Shown: one piece after another, positions 32,250 to 41,768 of the stretch | How the letters are laid out: every line of letters begins with the position of its first letter | Numbering within the stretch: the first letter of the stretch is position 1 | From: DAHUXN01 sp963811805 | Lineage (GTDB): Bacteria; Acidobacteriota; Terriglobia; Acidiferrales; UBA7541 | Direction of reading: 5' to 3' | DNA: 64,000 nucleotides | NCBI GenBank assembly: GCA_963811805.1 | Contig: CAWESU010000001.1 | Coordinates: 2,790,001 to 2,854,000 of the forward strand | Notes under the pieces: model-generated | Seen by the model: the letters and a program-made list of their open reading frames with translations, nothing else | Database searches by the model: none | What the model was told of the DNA's origin: nothing | Made by a program: the position numbers and the translations under genes

Positions 32250-33356
32250 TCAATGGCACGCGTCGCTCTTCTTCGTCGCGCCTGCGAATTCGAAAACTTC
32301 CCCTTCGCCGCCGCTCCATTTCACTTTGCTTCCCGCGTCCATCTGCTCGCGACGAACGTAGCCCATGCCGATCACCGCGCCCATCTTCGGCGACTTCGCC
32401 GCGCGCGTCACAAATCCAATCTCCGTGCTCGTTTCCGCATCGCCTGCAAACAGCGGCTCGCCTGCGCGCGGCACCGCGTCGCCCGAAAATCGCAGCATCA
32501 CGCGCCGCCGCTGGATCTGCCCGCGCGAACGCACGCGCTCCACAATTTCCTGTCCCGTGTAGCAGCCTTTCGAGAAATTGATGTGCGTCGCTTCCAGTGC
32601 GGCCTGATGGGGAATTTGATTCTCATCGAAATCGACGCCATACCACGCCACGCCTTCTTCCAGGCGCAGCACGTTCAGCGCTTCGTACCCGGCGGGCCCG
32701 CCGCCGCGCTTCCGCGCCGCATCCAGCAGCAGATTCCACAGCGCCGCGAGATTTTCGCGCGCCGTCAGAAATTCCGCGCCGGGAGTGTTCCCGATTGAGG
32801 TGTGAATGACGCGGCACGAAATTCCGGCGACGCTTTTTTCCACGTGCCCGAACTCTTCCATCGCGTTCAAATCGACGCCGCACAATTCGCGCGCAATGTC
32901 CGCCGCCTTCGGCCCTTCGAGCGCGAGCGTGCCGAATTTGTCCGTCACGTCCTCCATGGTCACATCATCCATAATGATGAATTTGTCGAAAGTCTCGACC
33001 AGTTGCGCGCGAATCATCGCGTCCGAAATCACCAGCAGGCGATCTTCGAGCGCCAGCGTCTCCACTTCCGCGAGGATCCGTCCCTGCGGATTCAGTAGCA
33101 GCGAAATGTTTCCTTGTCCCGGCGTCAGGTCGCGAATGTTGTTCGTCAGCATCGCGTTCAAATAGCGCGCGCGATCTTTTCCCGTCAACGCCAGCACCGC
33201 GCGGTAATTCTCGTCAAACAGCGCAACGGATTCGCGCGCGAATTTGTATTCGCGTTGCGCATCGCCGTAATTCGCCGGCAGCGCGCAGCCGAAGTATTCC
33301 CCGAATGTCGCGCCCAGCTTCTCGTGCTCAGCTTTCAACGGTGTGTCGATGGACAT
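32250..33356 (-). CDS. ygfZ: YgfZ/GcvT-domain folate-binding protein
   Basis: The 368-residue protein has the GcvT-like aminomethyltransferase fold and the YgfZ signature KGCYTGQEIVERVRSRGQ. E. coli YgfZ helps maturation or repair of some iron-sulfur enzymes in a folate-dependent way. The protein is a normal length for the acidobacterial form. It diverges from the MBL hydrolase gene at 33437, from which it is separated by 80 bases. Confidence 0.9.
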   Translation of the reverse strand: MSIDTPLKAEHEKLGATFGEYFGCALPANYGDAQREYKFARESVALFDENYRAVLALTGKDRARYLNAMLTNNIRDLTPGQGNISLLLNPQGRILAEVETLALEDRLLVISDAMIRAQLVETFDKFIIMDDVTMEDVTDKFGTLALEGPKAADIARELCGVDLNAMEEFGHVEKSVAGISCRVIHTSIGNTPGAEFLTARENLAALWNLLLDAARKRGGGPAGYEALNVLRLEEGVAWYGVDFDENQIPHQAALEATHINFSKGCYTGQEIVERVRSRGQIQRRRVMLRFSGDAVPRAGEPLFAGDAETSTEIGFVTRAAKSPKMGAVIGMGYVRREQMDAGSKVKWSGGEGEVFEFAGATKKSDACH

Positions 33357-33436
33357 GGAATCGCTTCCGTCACGGACTCATCTTATCAGATGCGCGCCAC
33401 GCCACGCGGCTGGCACTGTTGCTATACTGTTGGGAA

Positions 33437-34192
33437 ATGGCCAACGCGAACACCATGGCAAACGAAAGCGCCCTAATTCACGAAATCATTCCCGTCGGTT
33501 TCTTGCAGTGCAACTGCTCGATCGTCGGCGATCCCGTAACGCGCGAAGCCATCGTCATCGATCCCGGCGACGAAATCGACCGCATCCTTGCCACGCTCGC
33601 GAAGCATCGCCTGACCGTGAAAGCGATTCTCAGCACGCATGCGCACATCGATCACGTCGGCGGCCTCAAGAAACTTCACGACGTCACTGGCGCCCCGGTG
33701 CTAATGAACGAAGGCGATCTGGAAATGTATCGCCGCTTGGATTTGCAAGCGCAATTTCTCGGCGTTCCTCCACCACCTGTCGCAAATGTCGATAGCCTGC
33801 TCGCCGAGGGTGACACCATTCGATGGGGAAATTACCAAGCGCGCGTCCTACACACCCCGGGACATTCTCCGGGCAGCATCAGTTTATATTTGCCGTCTTC
33901 GATCGGCGCGGGCGCGCATGTTGAGGAAGGGAATCGCATTGTGCCGCCAAACGCGGCCGCACATGAAAAGCACGCAGCAGCGCCGGTTCCCTGGCTCTTC
34001 GCTGGCGACACTCTTTTCGCCGGCTCCATCGGACGCACGGATTTATGGGGCGGGTCGTATCCGGAGATCATTCGCTCGATTCGCTTGAAGCTTCTCGCTC
34101 TGCCCGAGGACACGGTCGTTTTTCCCGGCCACGGCCCATCCACCACGCTCGCCATCGAGCGCGAATCGAATCCCTTTCTTATTTCAAGCTAG
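33437..34192 (+). CDS. Metallo-beta-lactamase fold hydrolase (glyoxalase II-like)
   Basis: The 251-residue protein has the MBL metal motif STHAHIDHVGG, a GHSPGSISLY motif with a metal His, LFAGDTLFAGSIGRTD and the final VFPGHGPSTT. The order and length match glyoxalase II or persulfide-dioxygenase-like hydrolases, which cleave thioesters or related thiol adducts. An insertion rich in Ala/His (residues about 165-190) extends the usual loop. An alternative start at 33455 would remove six residues. Confidence 0.88.
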   Translation: MANANTMANESALIHEIIPVGFLQCNCSIVGDPVTREAIVIDPGDEIDRILATLAKHRLTVKAILSTHAHIDHVGGLKKLHDVTGAPVLMNEGDLEMYRRLDLQAQFLGVPPPPVANVDSLLAEGDTIRWGNYQARVLHTPGHSPGSISLYLPSSIGAGAHVEEGNRIVPPNAAAHEKHAAAPVPWLFAGDTLFAGSIGRTDLWGGSYPEIIRSIRLKLLALPEDTVVFPGHGPSTTLAIERESNPFLISS

Positions 34193-34233
34193 GAATTCCG
34201 CGAGCGAGAAGGTCTGGCGTCGTGAAGCCGCCG

Positions 34234-37014
34234 CTACTGCGCGGATTCGCGGAGGAGGACAATATCGGATTGCGTGTTCGCCCAAGCGATTCCGAGCGTT
34301 TTGCCGTCCGGCGACCAGCCTAACCCCTGAATCATTCCGGACTTGAAGTTGGTGATCTGACGTCCAGGCGAGCCGTCGAGCGGCTGAATCCAAATGTTCG
34401 AAACTCCGTTCTCGGTGATGGGATAAGCGAGCGCTTTTCCGTCGGGCGTAAATACGACATCGCCGGAAACGCGCGGGTCAGGTTTAAGCGTGCGGCGCGG
34501 AGGATTCGCACCCGCGTTGAGACCCACAATATCAAGGTTCATGTGTCCGGGCGCACCTTCGGAGAAAAACGGCAATTGCTTTCCATCCGGGGAAAGACCC
34601 GCCACCGGACGAGCGACAAACTCGTTGGAAATAACCGTCCCCGGCACAATTTCCGGTTTTCCGCCATCCGTGGATACTTCCATGGCGCGGTCAGTACCTT
34701 GGTCGAGATAATACACGAATTTCCCATCGGGCGAGCAAGCCAGACTAATGACCAAGCCGGTGCTGGCGAGTAGCAGAGGGCTCGAACCGTCGGAGTTGAC
34801 GCGCCAGATGCCGTCGCCGTTTGTATTGTTGTGGAATTCCCAACTGAGCGCGAGATAGCGAGCCCCGCAACGGCTGGCTGCAATTACGAATCCGGCGGCA
34901 TCACTTATCAGAGTTGTGCGGCTGCCGCCATCCACGCTCGCGAGGAAGAGGTTCGCGCCATTGCTGACAAGAAGTTCGTCAGCAGCGGCCCACCCGGCCG
35001 CTTCAATATCGGGTATTTGCAGTGGTGCTTCGGCGGGAGACGCATCCTTGGTTCCGGCGGCAGGAAGCAGATTGAGTGTGCGCGTCGTTTTCTCCTGCAC
35101 CGTGGCGATCATTTTGCCGTCAGAGGAAAGCGTTAGAGTATTGTAGCTGTTGGTATCGCGTGTGATAGCACGGAAGGCTTCGTCAGGATAAGAGATGTAT
35201 CCGATTTGCTCGTGGCTGTAATTCGGGCGGGCGCCATAAAGGACAACCAAGCCGCGCCCATCTGGCTGCCAATGCATTTCGAATATTATCTTGTCGTTGA
35301 ACGCGGGCAGGGAAGTCGTCTTTCCGCCCGCTATGTCTAACAATCCGATCAGGTTGTAATGTGACGTCACATAAGCGATTTTTCTCCCATCGGGCGACCA
35401 TGCCGGCGAATGGCCAGGCTGTAAACCTGTGTCGATGAATAAGACTTTCTCGTCGCTGCCGTCCAGATTGGCGCTGAGCAGACGGTATTGGCCCGTCACC
35501 GGATCATTCGCCCGGAAGTATGCGATGCGCTTTCCGTCGGGCGAAAACCCAATGTCCGTATCGATGTCGCTCACGATTTGCTGCGGAGTGCCTCCCAGCA
35601 CAGGCGCGCGAAACAGGTTATAGGACGTGCCGGTCTTGTCGATTGCTTCGCGGAAATAGATGTAGTCGCCGTCAGGAGAGAAGGCGAGGCTTTGATAATT
35701 CGCAAATGACGGTGCGATGATTTGCGCGTCGCTATTGGTCGGCACGTTGCGCAGCCAGAGGCTCTCTTTGCCGTTTTCGTCCTTCACGCTCAAGATGTAC
35801 TTGCCGTCTGGCGAAATCGCCGCCAGCTCCGCCTGGCCGGTGCTGGTCACCTGCGTGACGCTGAAATTCTGGAAGGGAATCGGCGCGGCGCGATGCACGA
35901 ACGCATAAATGCCGTAAGCCGCGGCGCCGGCAAGAAGGAGAACGAGAAGCAGGATAGCGGCGAGGCCAAATTTGTGCTCACGCGCCACGGCCGCCACCGC
36001 CGAAGAGCCCGACCCGTGCGCCGTGCCCGCAACCGGCACAGATCCCGTGCCGCGAGCCGTGGCAGCGATTGACGCGCTCGCGGCCGCCGCGCCGCGCGAC
36101 TCGGACGAGCGCCCCGAATCCGTGTCCCGTTTCAGCCGCTTCAAATCCGCGCGCAGCTCCGCCGCGGACTGGCAGCGGACATTTCGTTCTTTCTCCAGCG
36201 CTTTGTTGATGATGCGTTCTAAGTCCGGCGGAATTTCTGGATTGATGCGCATCGGCGGCGTGGGCGCGCGGTTCAAAATTGCATCGTGCACGATCGCCGT
36301 GGTGTTTCCCTTGAACGGCATCTGCCCAGTCGCCATTTCGTACAGCACCGCGCCAAAACTAAACAAATCCGTGCGCGCATCAAGGTCTTCGCCGCGCGCC
36401 TGCTCTGGCGACATGTACGCCACCGTCCCGACCGCCGTTCCGGGACTGGTCAGATGCTCGGCGACGTCATCCATCGTCGCCTGGGTCATGCTGTGGCCCG
36501 CGCGCTGACCTGATGCATTCGCGCCTTCTGTTACTTTTGCCAGCCCGAAATCCAGAACTTTCGCGTGCCCGCGAGTGGTGACGAAAATATTCGCCGGCTT
36601 GATGTCGCGATGAATGATCCCGTGCGAATGGGCCGCACCCAGCGCGCCGGCGATCTCGATGCCCCATTCCAGCACCAGATCGAGTGGCAGCGGCTTGCCC
36701 TCGATGCGATGCTTCAGCGTCGCGCCGTCCAGGAATTGCATGGCCAGGAACGGCTGCCCGTCGCTTTCGCCGATCTCGTAAATCGTGCAGATGTTCGGGT
36801 CGTCGAGCGCCGAAGCCGCGCGCGCCTCGCGCCGCAGCCGTTCCAGTGCGGAACTGTCGCGCGCCATGTCTGCGGGAAGGAATTTCAGCGCGACCATCCG
36901 GCCGAGGTTCAGGTCCTCGGCTTTGTAGACCACGCCCATGCCGCCTCCGCCGAGCTTCTCGACGATGCGGTAGTGCGAAACAGTTTTTCCGATGAGCGGG
37001 TCTTTGTCCGTCAT
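34234..37014 (-). CDS. Transmembrane Ser/Thr protein kinase with TolB/PD40 repeats
   Basis: The 926-residue protein has a Hanks-type kinase domain at residues 14-290: glycine loop GGGGMGVVY, Lys44, HRDIKPAN at 135-142, DFG at 155-157 and MSPEQA. A juxtamembrane Ser/Ala-rich stretch is followed by one helix near residues 355-375 and then about 550 residues of beta-propeller repeats with the W-S/F-S-P-D-G motif (SPDGKYI, SPDGDYI, SPDGKRI, WSPDGRKI). This layout is frequent in Acidobacteriota. Propeller ligand and kinase targets are unknown. Confidence 0.93.
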   Translation of the reverse strand: MTDKDPLIGKTVSHYRIVEKLGGGGMGVVYKAEDLNLGRMVALKFLPADMARDSSALERLRREARAASALDDPNICTIYEIGESDGQPFLAMQFLDGATLKHRIEGKPLPLDLVLEWGIEIAGALGAAHSHGIIHRDIKPANIFVTTRGHAKVLDFGLAKVTEGANASGQRAGHSMTQATMDDVAEHLTSPGTAVGTVAYMSPEQARGEDLDARTDLFSFGAVLYEMATGQMPFKGNTTAIVHDAILNRAPTPPMRINPEIPPDLERIINKALEKERNVRCQSAAELRADLKRLKRDTDSGRSSESRGAAAASASIAATARGTGSVPVAGTAHGSGSSAVAAVAREHKFGLAAILLLVLLLAGAAAYGIYAFVHRAAPIPFQNFSVTQVTSTGQAELAAISPDGKYILSVKDENGKESLWLRNVPTNSDAQIIAPSFANYQSLAFSPDGDYIYFREAIDKTGTSYNLFRAPVLGGTPQQIVSDIDTDIGFSPDGKRIAYFRANDPVTGQYRLLSANLDGSDEKVLFIDTGLQPGHSPAWSPDGRKIAYVTSHYNLIGLLDIAGGKTTSLPAFNDKIIFEMHWQPDGRGLVVLYGARPNYSHEQIGYISYPDEAFRAITRDTNSYNTLTLSSDGKMIATVQEKTTRTLNLLPAAGTKDASPAEAPLQIPDIEAAGWAAADELLVSNGANLFLASVDGGSRTTLISDAAGFVIAASRCGARYLALSWEFHNNTNGDGIWRVNSDGSSPLLLASTGLVISLACSPDGKFVYYLDQGTDRAMEVSTDGGKPEIVPGTVISNEFVARPVAGLSPDGKQLPFFSEGAPGHMNLDIVGLNAGANPPRRTLKPDPRVSGDVVFTPDGKALAYPITENGVSNIWIQPLDGSPGRQITNFKSGMIQGLGWSPDGKTLGIAWANTQSDIVLLRESAQ

Positions 37015-37109
37015 GCTGGGCTTGTGGCTGTGGCCGAGGCGGCCTGCGAATTGTATGGGTAGCGTCGAGCCAAGTCAACGCGCGCCGGTCGACGGCTTGC
37101 GAGGATCTC

Positions 37110-37388
37110 TTACGCTCTGCCGGCTTCGCGTGCGTCGCGTTCCGCGCGCAAGTTTTCCATCACGCTTTGGATTAACTGCTTCGCGTTCTGCAGCTCGTCG
37201 TTGATCAGGCGAATATCCATTGGCGGCTGCTGCGGATTCGCGGCGCTTCGGCAATACACTCCGTGCTGGCCGATGAGCACCATCGCGTTGGTCAGTAAAT
37301 CCAGCGACACCGCCAGCCGCCCGCGATGCGTTCCCATCATCGTTTCGAAGTGCTCCAGCTCTTCCCGATGCTTGTCGAAGACGGTCAT
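37110..37388 (-). CDS. Small hypothetical helical protein
   Basis: From the ATG at 37388, preceded by GAGGAG, the 92-residue protein reads MTVFDKHREELEHFETMMGT and ends NLRAERDAREAGRA. It is predicted to be all helical and soluble with one Cys. A longer upstream frame to 37619 lacks a ribosome site and looks non-coding, so I excluded it. No family is recognised. Confidence 0.6.
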   Translation of the reverse strand: MTVFDKHREELEHFETMMGTHRGRLAVSLDLLTNAMVLIGQHGVYCRSAANPQQPPMDIRLINDELQNAKQLIQSVMENLRAERDAREAGRA

Positions 37389-37759
37389 GCGATGCGCTCC
37401 TCTGTTCCGCCGGCTCGCGGCGAACTCCACCATATCATTTTGTTGCGAGTCTTTCGGCGCGCCAAGTCTCGCACGAGTCGGGTCCCTGTAGTGCACCCCG
37501 TAGTGCCAAATCCTGTTGCAAAGATGGAACGCCGCAGACACTACGCGTTGCGCGCGCCCCCTCACTCGCCGGATAATAATCATCGACTTAGGCGCCGCCG
37601 CGCGGGGAACGTCGAGCAATCATTCTTGGCTCCATCTCCACGGAGGAAACATCCCCAAGCCTGTTTCTTCCCGGCGGGCAATCGCACAGCGAGTCACGCA
37701 GCCTGGCAGAAAATTTCTCTCGGCTGCGGTTCGCATGTGCAAGTTAGCGGGGGAAAATC
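37389..37759. other. Intergenic region without a gene
   Basis: About 370 bases between divergent genes. No coding frame with a ribosome site, no RNA gene and no clear repeat were seen; it must hold both promoters. Confidence 0.5.
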
Positions 37760-38320
37760 ATGAGACGCTCCGATTTGGTCAGCAATAATGCAAAGGGAAA
37801 AACGCCGCGCACCTCGCAGGTCGTTTTCGGGGAACGCCAGCATCTGCTGCGCGTGCTCGATTCGCTGGAGCACAGCGCGCTGCCGCACGGCCGCCTGGAG
37901 CAGGAACGCCGCGTCATCGAGCAGTTGATCCACGCGCGCACGCAGGAGCTCAATCGCATCAACGGTTCGTGGGACGAAAAGGTCGGCCTGGTGCTCAGCG
38001 CCGAAATCAAGCCGGAGATTCTCGACCGCCTTTATCGCGACACGCCTGGCGAGGATTATTACCTGCTGCGCCTCATCAGCGAGCATCCCAGGGTTTCGGC
38101 CAAGACGCTACGGCGCCTCGCCAAGCATCCTTACGCCGCGATTCGCGAAAACATCGCGCGCCATCCTAATGCGGACGCAGTGACGCTCACTTCGTTGAGC
38201 AAAGACCGCACGCAGCCGCTGTGGTATCTGGTGGCGTTTAATCCCAATGCGCCCACGGGTCTGCGCCAGAAATTGCGCGAGCGTATGCGCAAACTCGGCG
38301 AAAAAACCGCCACGCAGTAG
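37760..38320 (+). CDS. Leucine-rich-variant (LRV)/HEAT-like repeat protein
   Basis: The 186-residue soluble protein has an N-terminal helical half (residues 20-75) and a C-terminal half with short repeats of the H-P/N-P-x-x-x form: ISEHPRVSAKTLRRLAKHPY, then IRENIARHPNADAVTLTSLS and YLVAFNPNAP. This matches LRV-type helical repeats, likely for protein binding. No catalytic motif is seen. Confidence 0.6.
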   Translation: MRRSDLVSNNAKGKTPRTSQVVFGERQHLLRVLDSLEHSALPHGRLEQERRVIEQLIHARTQELNRINGSWDEKVGLVLSAEIKPEILDRLYRDTPGEDYYLLRLISEHPRVSAKTLRRLAKHPYAAIRENIARHPNADAVTLTSLSKDRTQPLWYLVAFNPNAPTGLRQKLRERMRKLGEKTATQ

Positions 38321-38335
38321 GCCAGCTGTGAGAAT

Positions 38336-39241
38336 TCAGCGTCCATGCGACGGGTCCGCCGACGTTGCCGCGTCCACATCCACGAAGATTTTCTGCGCGG
38401 CCAGCCCCGGCGGGTAGCAGTTTCCGTCTGCCGCGTACGTCGCCCGGCAGCGGGCCGTAAGATTTTTTCTGCGGGGCGATTGCGCGATCTGCCACACTTC
38501 TGCGAACGGCACGCCGCTGCTCCGGTTCATCAACTCGCTCGCGGAGAAAACGCATCCCGGCGAAGGCGGGCACGCATCGTTGTAAACAAAAAGCGCAATT
38601 TGGCGCGAGCCCGCGTTCTCGCGAATGTCGTCCGCGGTAATCACGCCGCCCGCGCCCGGCTTGTCGGACATTCCCGAGCAGTACACGCCCGCGCGATAAC
38701 CGGCGGCGTCGACGCCGTCAATCCATGCGTACAAATATTCGCGCTGCTCCGCCAGCATCCGGCCGCCTTCTTCCTGGTCGACGAAAATCAAGGTGCCGCG
38801 CGGAAAGCCCTCGGCTTGCGCGGCCTTCACCGCCGCGGCCGCATCGTTTGCGCCCAAAAGCTTGGCGTCGTGCGAGGCTTTCAATTCTTTGTCCAGGCGC
38901 CCGTTGAACAGCGCCAGAAATCCAAATCCGCGCGCGCGCAAAATTTCGCGCTTGCCTTTCCATGTATCTGAATTTTCACCGGGAGGCGCATTCAGCCAGT
39001 AGCCGCAAAACGCGAATGTCTTTCGTAGCGCATCGAGCGTCGCATCGCCGGGATAATCGTTGCGGTCGAATCCCATGTACGTCCGCGCGCCATCCTGCGC
39101 CGCCGCCGCAGATTGTTGCGCTCCTGGCGCCGCCGCGCCGCGCGCCTCGGCCGCATCGCCCTTTCCCGCGAGCGCCATTGCCAGCATCATCGCAAGCGAC
39201 GCCAGCGGCGCTATCATCCTCATTGCCCTGCGCATTTTCAT
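38336..39241 (-). CDS. Exported DUF1906 (Rv2525c-like, glycoside-hydrolase-like) protein
   Basis: The 301-residue protein has a signal sequence (residues 1-30), an Ala/Gln-rich linker and a TIM-barrel-like DUF1906 domain: TYMGFDRNDYPGDATLDALR, CGYWLN, ARGFGFLALFNGR, TLIFVDQEEGGRML with an acidic pair, and GYRAGVYCSGMSD. Related Rv2525c-type proteins act at the cell wall. Whether it is an active glycosidase is unknown. It converges with the LRV gene 16 bases away. Confidence 0.72.
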   Translation of the reverse strand: MKMRRAMRMIAPLASLAMMLAMALAGKGDAAEARGAAAPGAQQSAAAAQDGARTYMGFDRNDYPGDATLDALRKTFAFCGYWLNAPPGENSDTWKGKREILRARGFGFLALFNGRLDKELKASHDAKLLGANDAAAAVKAAQAEGFPRGTLIFVDQEEGGRMLAEQREYLYAWIDGVDAAGYRAGVYCSGMSDKPGAGGVITADDIRENAGSRQIALFVYNDACPPSPGCVFSASELMNRSSGVPFAEVWQIAQSPRRKNLTARCRATYAADGNCYPPGLAAQKIFVDVDAATSADPSHGR

Positions 39242-39400
39242 TACGCTCTCGATGCCACGCTCAATCTTAGCCGTGTTTTCATCCGCGCATCTGCGCTATC
39301 TTCGGCTTCTGGCAACTGAAACCCTGTCCGGCATGCGCGCGTCTTTTCACTTAGCCGCCCGCACAGCCGCGGGGAACGAATCTAGGGAGTTGCACTTCGC

Positions 39401-39997
39401 GTGACTGTGCTTGACCTGTCTGCGTACATCGGCCTCACGGCCGTCGGGTTCGCCACCGCCAACATTCTCATCGGCCTGATGATTTTCGGCCGTTACAGCC
39501 CGGTGCGCTATTGGCCGCATCGCCGCTTCGACATTTTCAGCCTGCATCGCTGGACGGGCTATGCCACTCTGGGCTTCACGCTCGCGCACCCGCTGCCGCT
39601 GCTCTTGAACGGCAAACCGCACTTTCGCGCTCTGGACATCGTCTTTCCGGTGTGGTCGCCACTGCAGCCTTTGTGGAACACCATCGGCGCCGTCGCGCTT
39701 TACCTGCTGGTGTTTATCGTGGTCACCTCGCTCTATCGCATCGAGCTTGGCCGCCATCTGTGGAAACTTTTTCATTATCTGACCTACGTCGCCGCCGCGG
39801 GCCTCTTCATTCACAGCATTTTGACCGACCCCAACCTCGCCGGCCACGGCGTCGATTATCTCGATGGCGGCAAAGTGTTCGTCGAGATTTGCTGCGTCAT
39901 CATCATTGCCGGCTCCATCTGGCGGTTGCGCTTTGGCCGCAAGAAGCGCCAGCGGCAGCGCCTGGCTCGCCTCGGCCAGGCCGCCGCGTCTGACTAA
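39401..39997 (+). CDS. Ferric-reductase-like heme membrane protein
   Basis: The 198-residue protein has six hydrophobic segments and the His pairs of the FRD/YedZ-MsrQ family: FSLHRWTGYATLGFTLAHPL in one helix region and LFHYLTYVAAAGLFIHSILT in another, which would bind two b hemes. It starts at a GTG (39401) with GGGAG eleven bases upstream. No FAD domain or MsrP partner is adjacent. Confidence 0.75.
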   Translation: MTVLDLSAYIGLTAVGFATANILIGLMIFGRYSPVRYWPHRRFDIFSLHRWTGYATLGFTLAHPLPLLLNGKPHFRALDIVFPVWSPLQPLWNTIGAVALYLLVFIVVTSLYRIELGRHLWKLFHYLTYVAAAGLFIHSILTDPNLAGHGVDYLDGGKVFVEICCVIIIAGSIWRLRFGRKKRQRQRLARLGQAAASD

Positions 39998-40131
39998 AGC
40001 GTCGCCGCCCCCAACATACCTGTTAACATCGGTATACCCGATTCCGTATTGGAATACGAAGGAACAGCCGAGAGCATTCCAGGGGCGTTCCTCAATCACT
40101 GCACCGCAGATCGCGGATTTGGGAGGGCAAC

Positions 40132-40623
40132 ATGTCGTCATCCGATTTGGCTCCAGTCCTGGTTTTTGTTTCCATGACGATTGGCGTCGCCTGGATTGTT
40201 TGGGTTGTTTCTAATAACAAGCGCCGTCAGCGAATCGCCGAAGTGCAAAGAGAAATGCAGGCCAAGCTTTTCGAGAAGTTCGGAACAAGCCAGGAGCTGA
40301 TCGAATATTTGAAGACCGACGCGGGCAGCAAGTTTCTTGATTCCGCCACGATCGAGCACGCAAGGCCGTTCGGCCGCGTCCTCGGCTCTGTGCAAGCCGG
40401 GTTGATTCTCTTCTTCCTCGGCATCGCTATGTTCATTGTGCGCGCCACCATGCCGAACGAGACCTTTAACGCCGTCGACCGGGCGCAAACGGCCCACGGA
40501 TTTCTGGCTGTCAGTCTGCTGCTTCTCGCGCTGGGGTTTGGATTTTTGGCCTCTGCCGCAGCTTCTTATCGGCTATCGAAAGCTTGGGGATTGTTTGACC
40601 GCGAACTGGGCCCGAAGCGTTAG
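40132..40623 (+). CDS. Three-helix membrane protein, unknown function
   Basis: The 163-residue protein has a first helix at about residues 6-26, a 60-residue cytoplasmic helical region (KRRQRIAEVQREMQAKLFEK, then ELIEYLKTDAGSKFLDS) and two helices near 86-104 and 122-147. A GGGAGG site precedes the ATG. A similar layout (helix, E-F-L-x-T-D-x-G-x-x-F, two helices) occurs in uncharacterised acidobacterial proteins. It precedes the sigma-factor gene by 26 bases. Confidence 0.65.
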   Translation: MSSSDLAPVLVFVSMTIGVAWIVWVVSNNKRRQRIAEVQREMQAKLFEKFGTSQELIEYLKTDAGSKFLDSATIEHARPFGRVLGSVQAGLILFFLGIAMFIVRATMPNETFNAVDRAQTAHGFLAVSLLLLALGFGFLASAAASYRLSKAWGLFDRELGPKR

Positions 40624-40649
40624 GATCACTCTTGCGGAGGATTGCAGCG

Positions 40650-41258
40650 GTGCGTGCCCAAACTGAATCGCTCGATTGCGCGGAACTTTCCTTCGCGTCG
40701 GACGAGCCCGGGGAAGACGCCGTGCGCCAGCCGCTCCGCGCTCCTTGCATGGACGAGGCGGAGTTCCGCGCCTTCTACGAAAAGACCGCGCCGCCGCTCC
40801 GCGGGTATCTGCGCCGCGTTTCCGGAGACGCCAGCGTCGCCGACGATTTGCTGCAGGAATCCTATTTGCGCCTGCTGCGCACACCGCTCGCTCCCAGCGA
40901 GGAAGCCCATCGCAAACACTATCTCTTTCGCATCGCCACCAATCTTTTGCGCGATCACTTTCGCGCCGCCAAGCATTCGTTTGCGCCGCTTCCGGAAATT
41001 CCCAGTGGCGCGCACGCCGCGCGCGATTTCGAGCTTGCGAGCGACTTGGGGCAATTCCTCTCAGAATTGAAGCCGCGCGAGCGCGAGCTGCTCTGGCTCG
41101 CCTACGTGGAAGGCTATCGCCACGACGAAATCGCGAAATTCATGAGCTGCCGGGCCGCGAGCATTCGTCCCATGCTGTTCCGCGCGCGCGCTCGACTCGC
41201 CGAACTTTTACGCGCTCGCGGCTGGAAACGCCAATCCCGGGGAGAAGCAACGCCATGA
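40650..41258 (+). CDS. ECF-type RNA polymerase sigma factor
   Basis: From GTG 40650, with GGAGG nine bases before it, the 202-residue protein has sigma region 2 (YLRRVSGDASVADDLLQESYLRLLR) and region 4 (ELLWLAYVEGYRHDEIAKFM followed by a basic recognition helix). It is followed, with a four-base overlap, by a gene for a zinc-finger anti-sigma-like membrane protein, so it is probably held inactive at the membrane. Confidence 0.88.
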   Translation: MRAQTESLDCAELSFASDEPGEDAVRQPLRAPCMDEAEFRAFYEKTAPPLRGYLRRVSGDASVADDLLQESYLRLLRTPLAPSEEAHRKHYLFRIATNLLRDHFRAAKHSFAPLPEIPSGAHAARDFELASDLGQFLSELKPRERELLWLAYVEGYRHDEIAKFMSCRAASIRPMLFRARARLAELLRARGWKRQSRGEATP

Positions 41259-41740
41259 AACAGGGTCACTGTGTCTTCGAAGAAAAAATCGCCGAGGCCA
41301 GCCGCACGGGCCAGTGGAGCGACGCTCTTCTCGCGCACGTCGCGGACTGCCGCGCCTGCGAAGAAGTCACGCTGGTCGCCGGCTATCTCTGCGAATCCGC
41401 CGAACCGTCCCGCCTCGATGCGCCACTGCCCGACGCCGGCCGCATCTGGTGGAGAGCGCAGCTCGCGGCCAAAGCCGAAGCCATGGAACGCGCCATGCGC
41501 CCGATTCTTTGGGTGCGCCGCTTCGCCTTTGGCGCGTGCGCTGCCGTATTTGTCGCCGCCATCGTGATCGGCTGGCCGAGCATCGCCGCATTTTTCGCGA
41601 ACTTCGCGGGCTCCTTCGCGCATCGCAGCGCGCCCGCTTCGTCCGCGCAAGGTAGTTCGCTGCTCCTGCTCACGGCGGCGTTTCTCGTGATTCTTCTTCC
41701 GCTGGTTTTCGGCCTCTACGCCGCGTGGTCCGAGGATTAG
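41255..41740 (+). CDS. Zinc-finger anti-sigma factor-like membrane protein
   Basis: The 161-residue protein begins at the ATGA overlap with the sigma gene. It has the zinc-binding H-x3-C-x2-C motif in LLAHVADCRACEEV (near residues 30-38), then two hydrophobic helices (about 90-112 and 133-154). The position and motif fit a ZAS-type anti-sigma factor; the two-helix end is less usual. Confidence 0.82.
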   Translation: MKQGHCVFEEKIAEASRTGQWSDALLAHVADCRACEEVTLVAGYLCESAEPSRLDAPLPDAGRIWWRAQLAAKAEAMERAMRPILWVRRFAFGACAAVFVAAIVIGWPSIAAFFANFAGSFAHRSAPASSAQGSSLLLLTAAFLVILLPLVFGLYAAWSED

Positions 41741-41768
41741 CTCCAGTACACAGGTTTCGGCGGCGAAA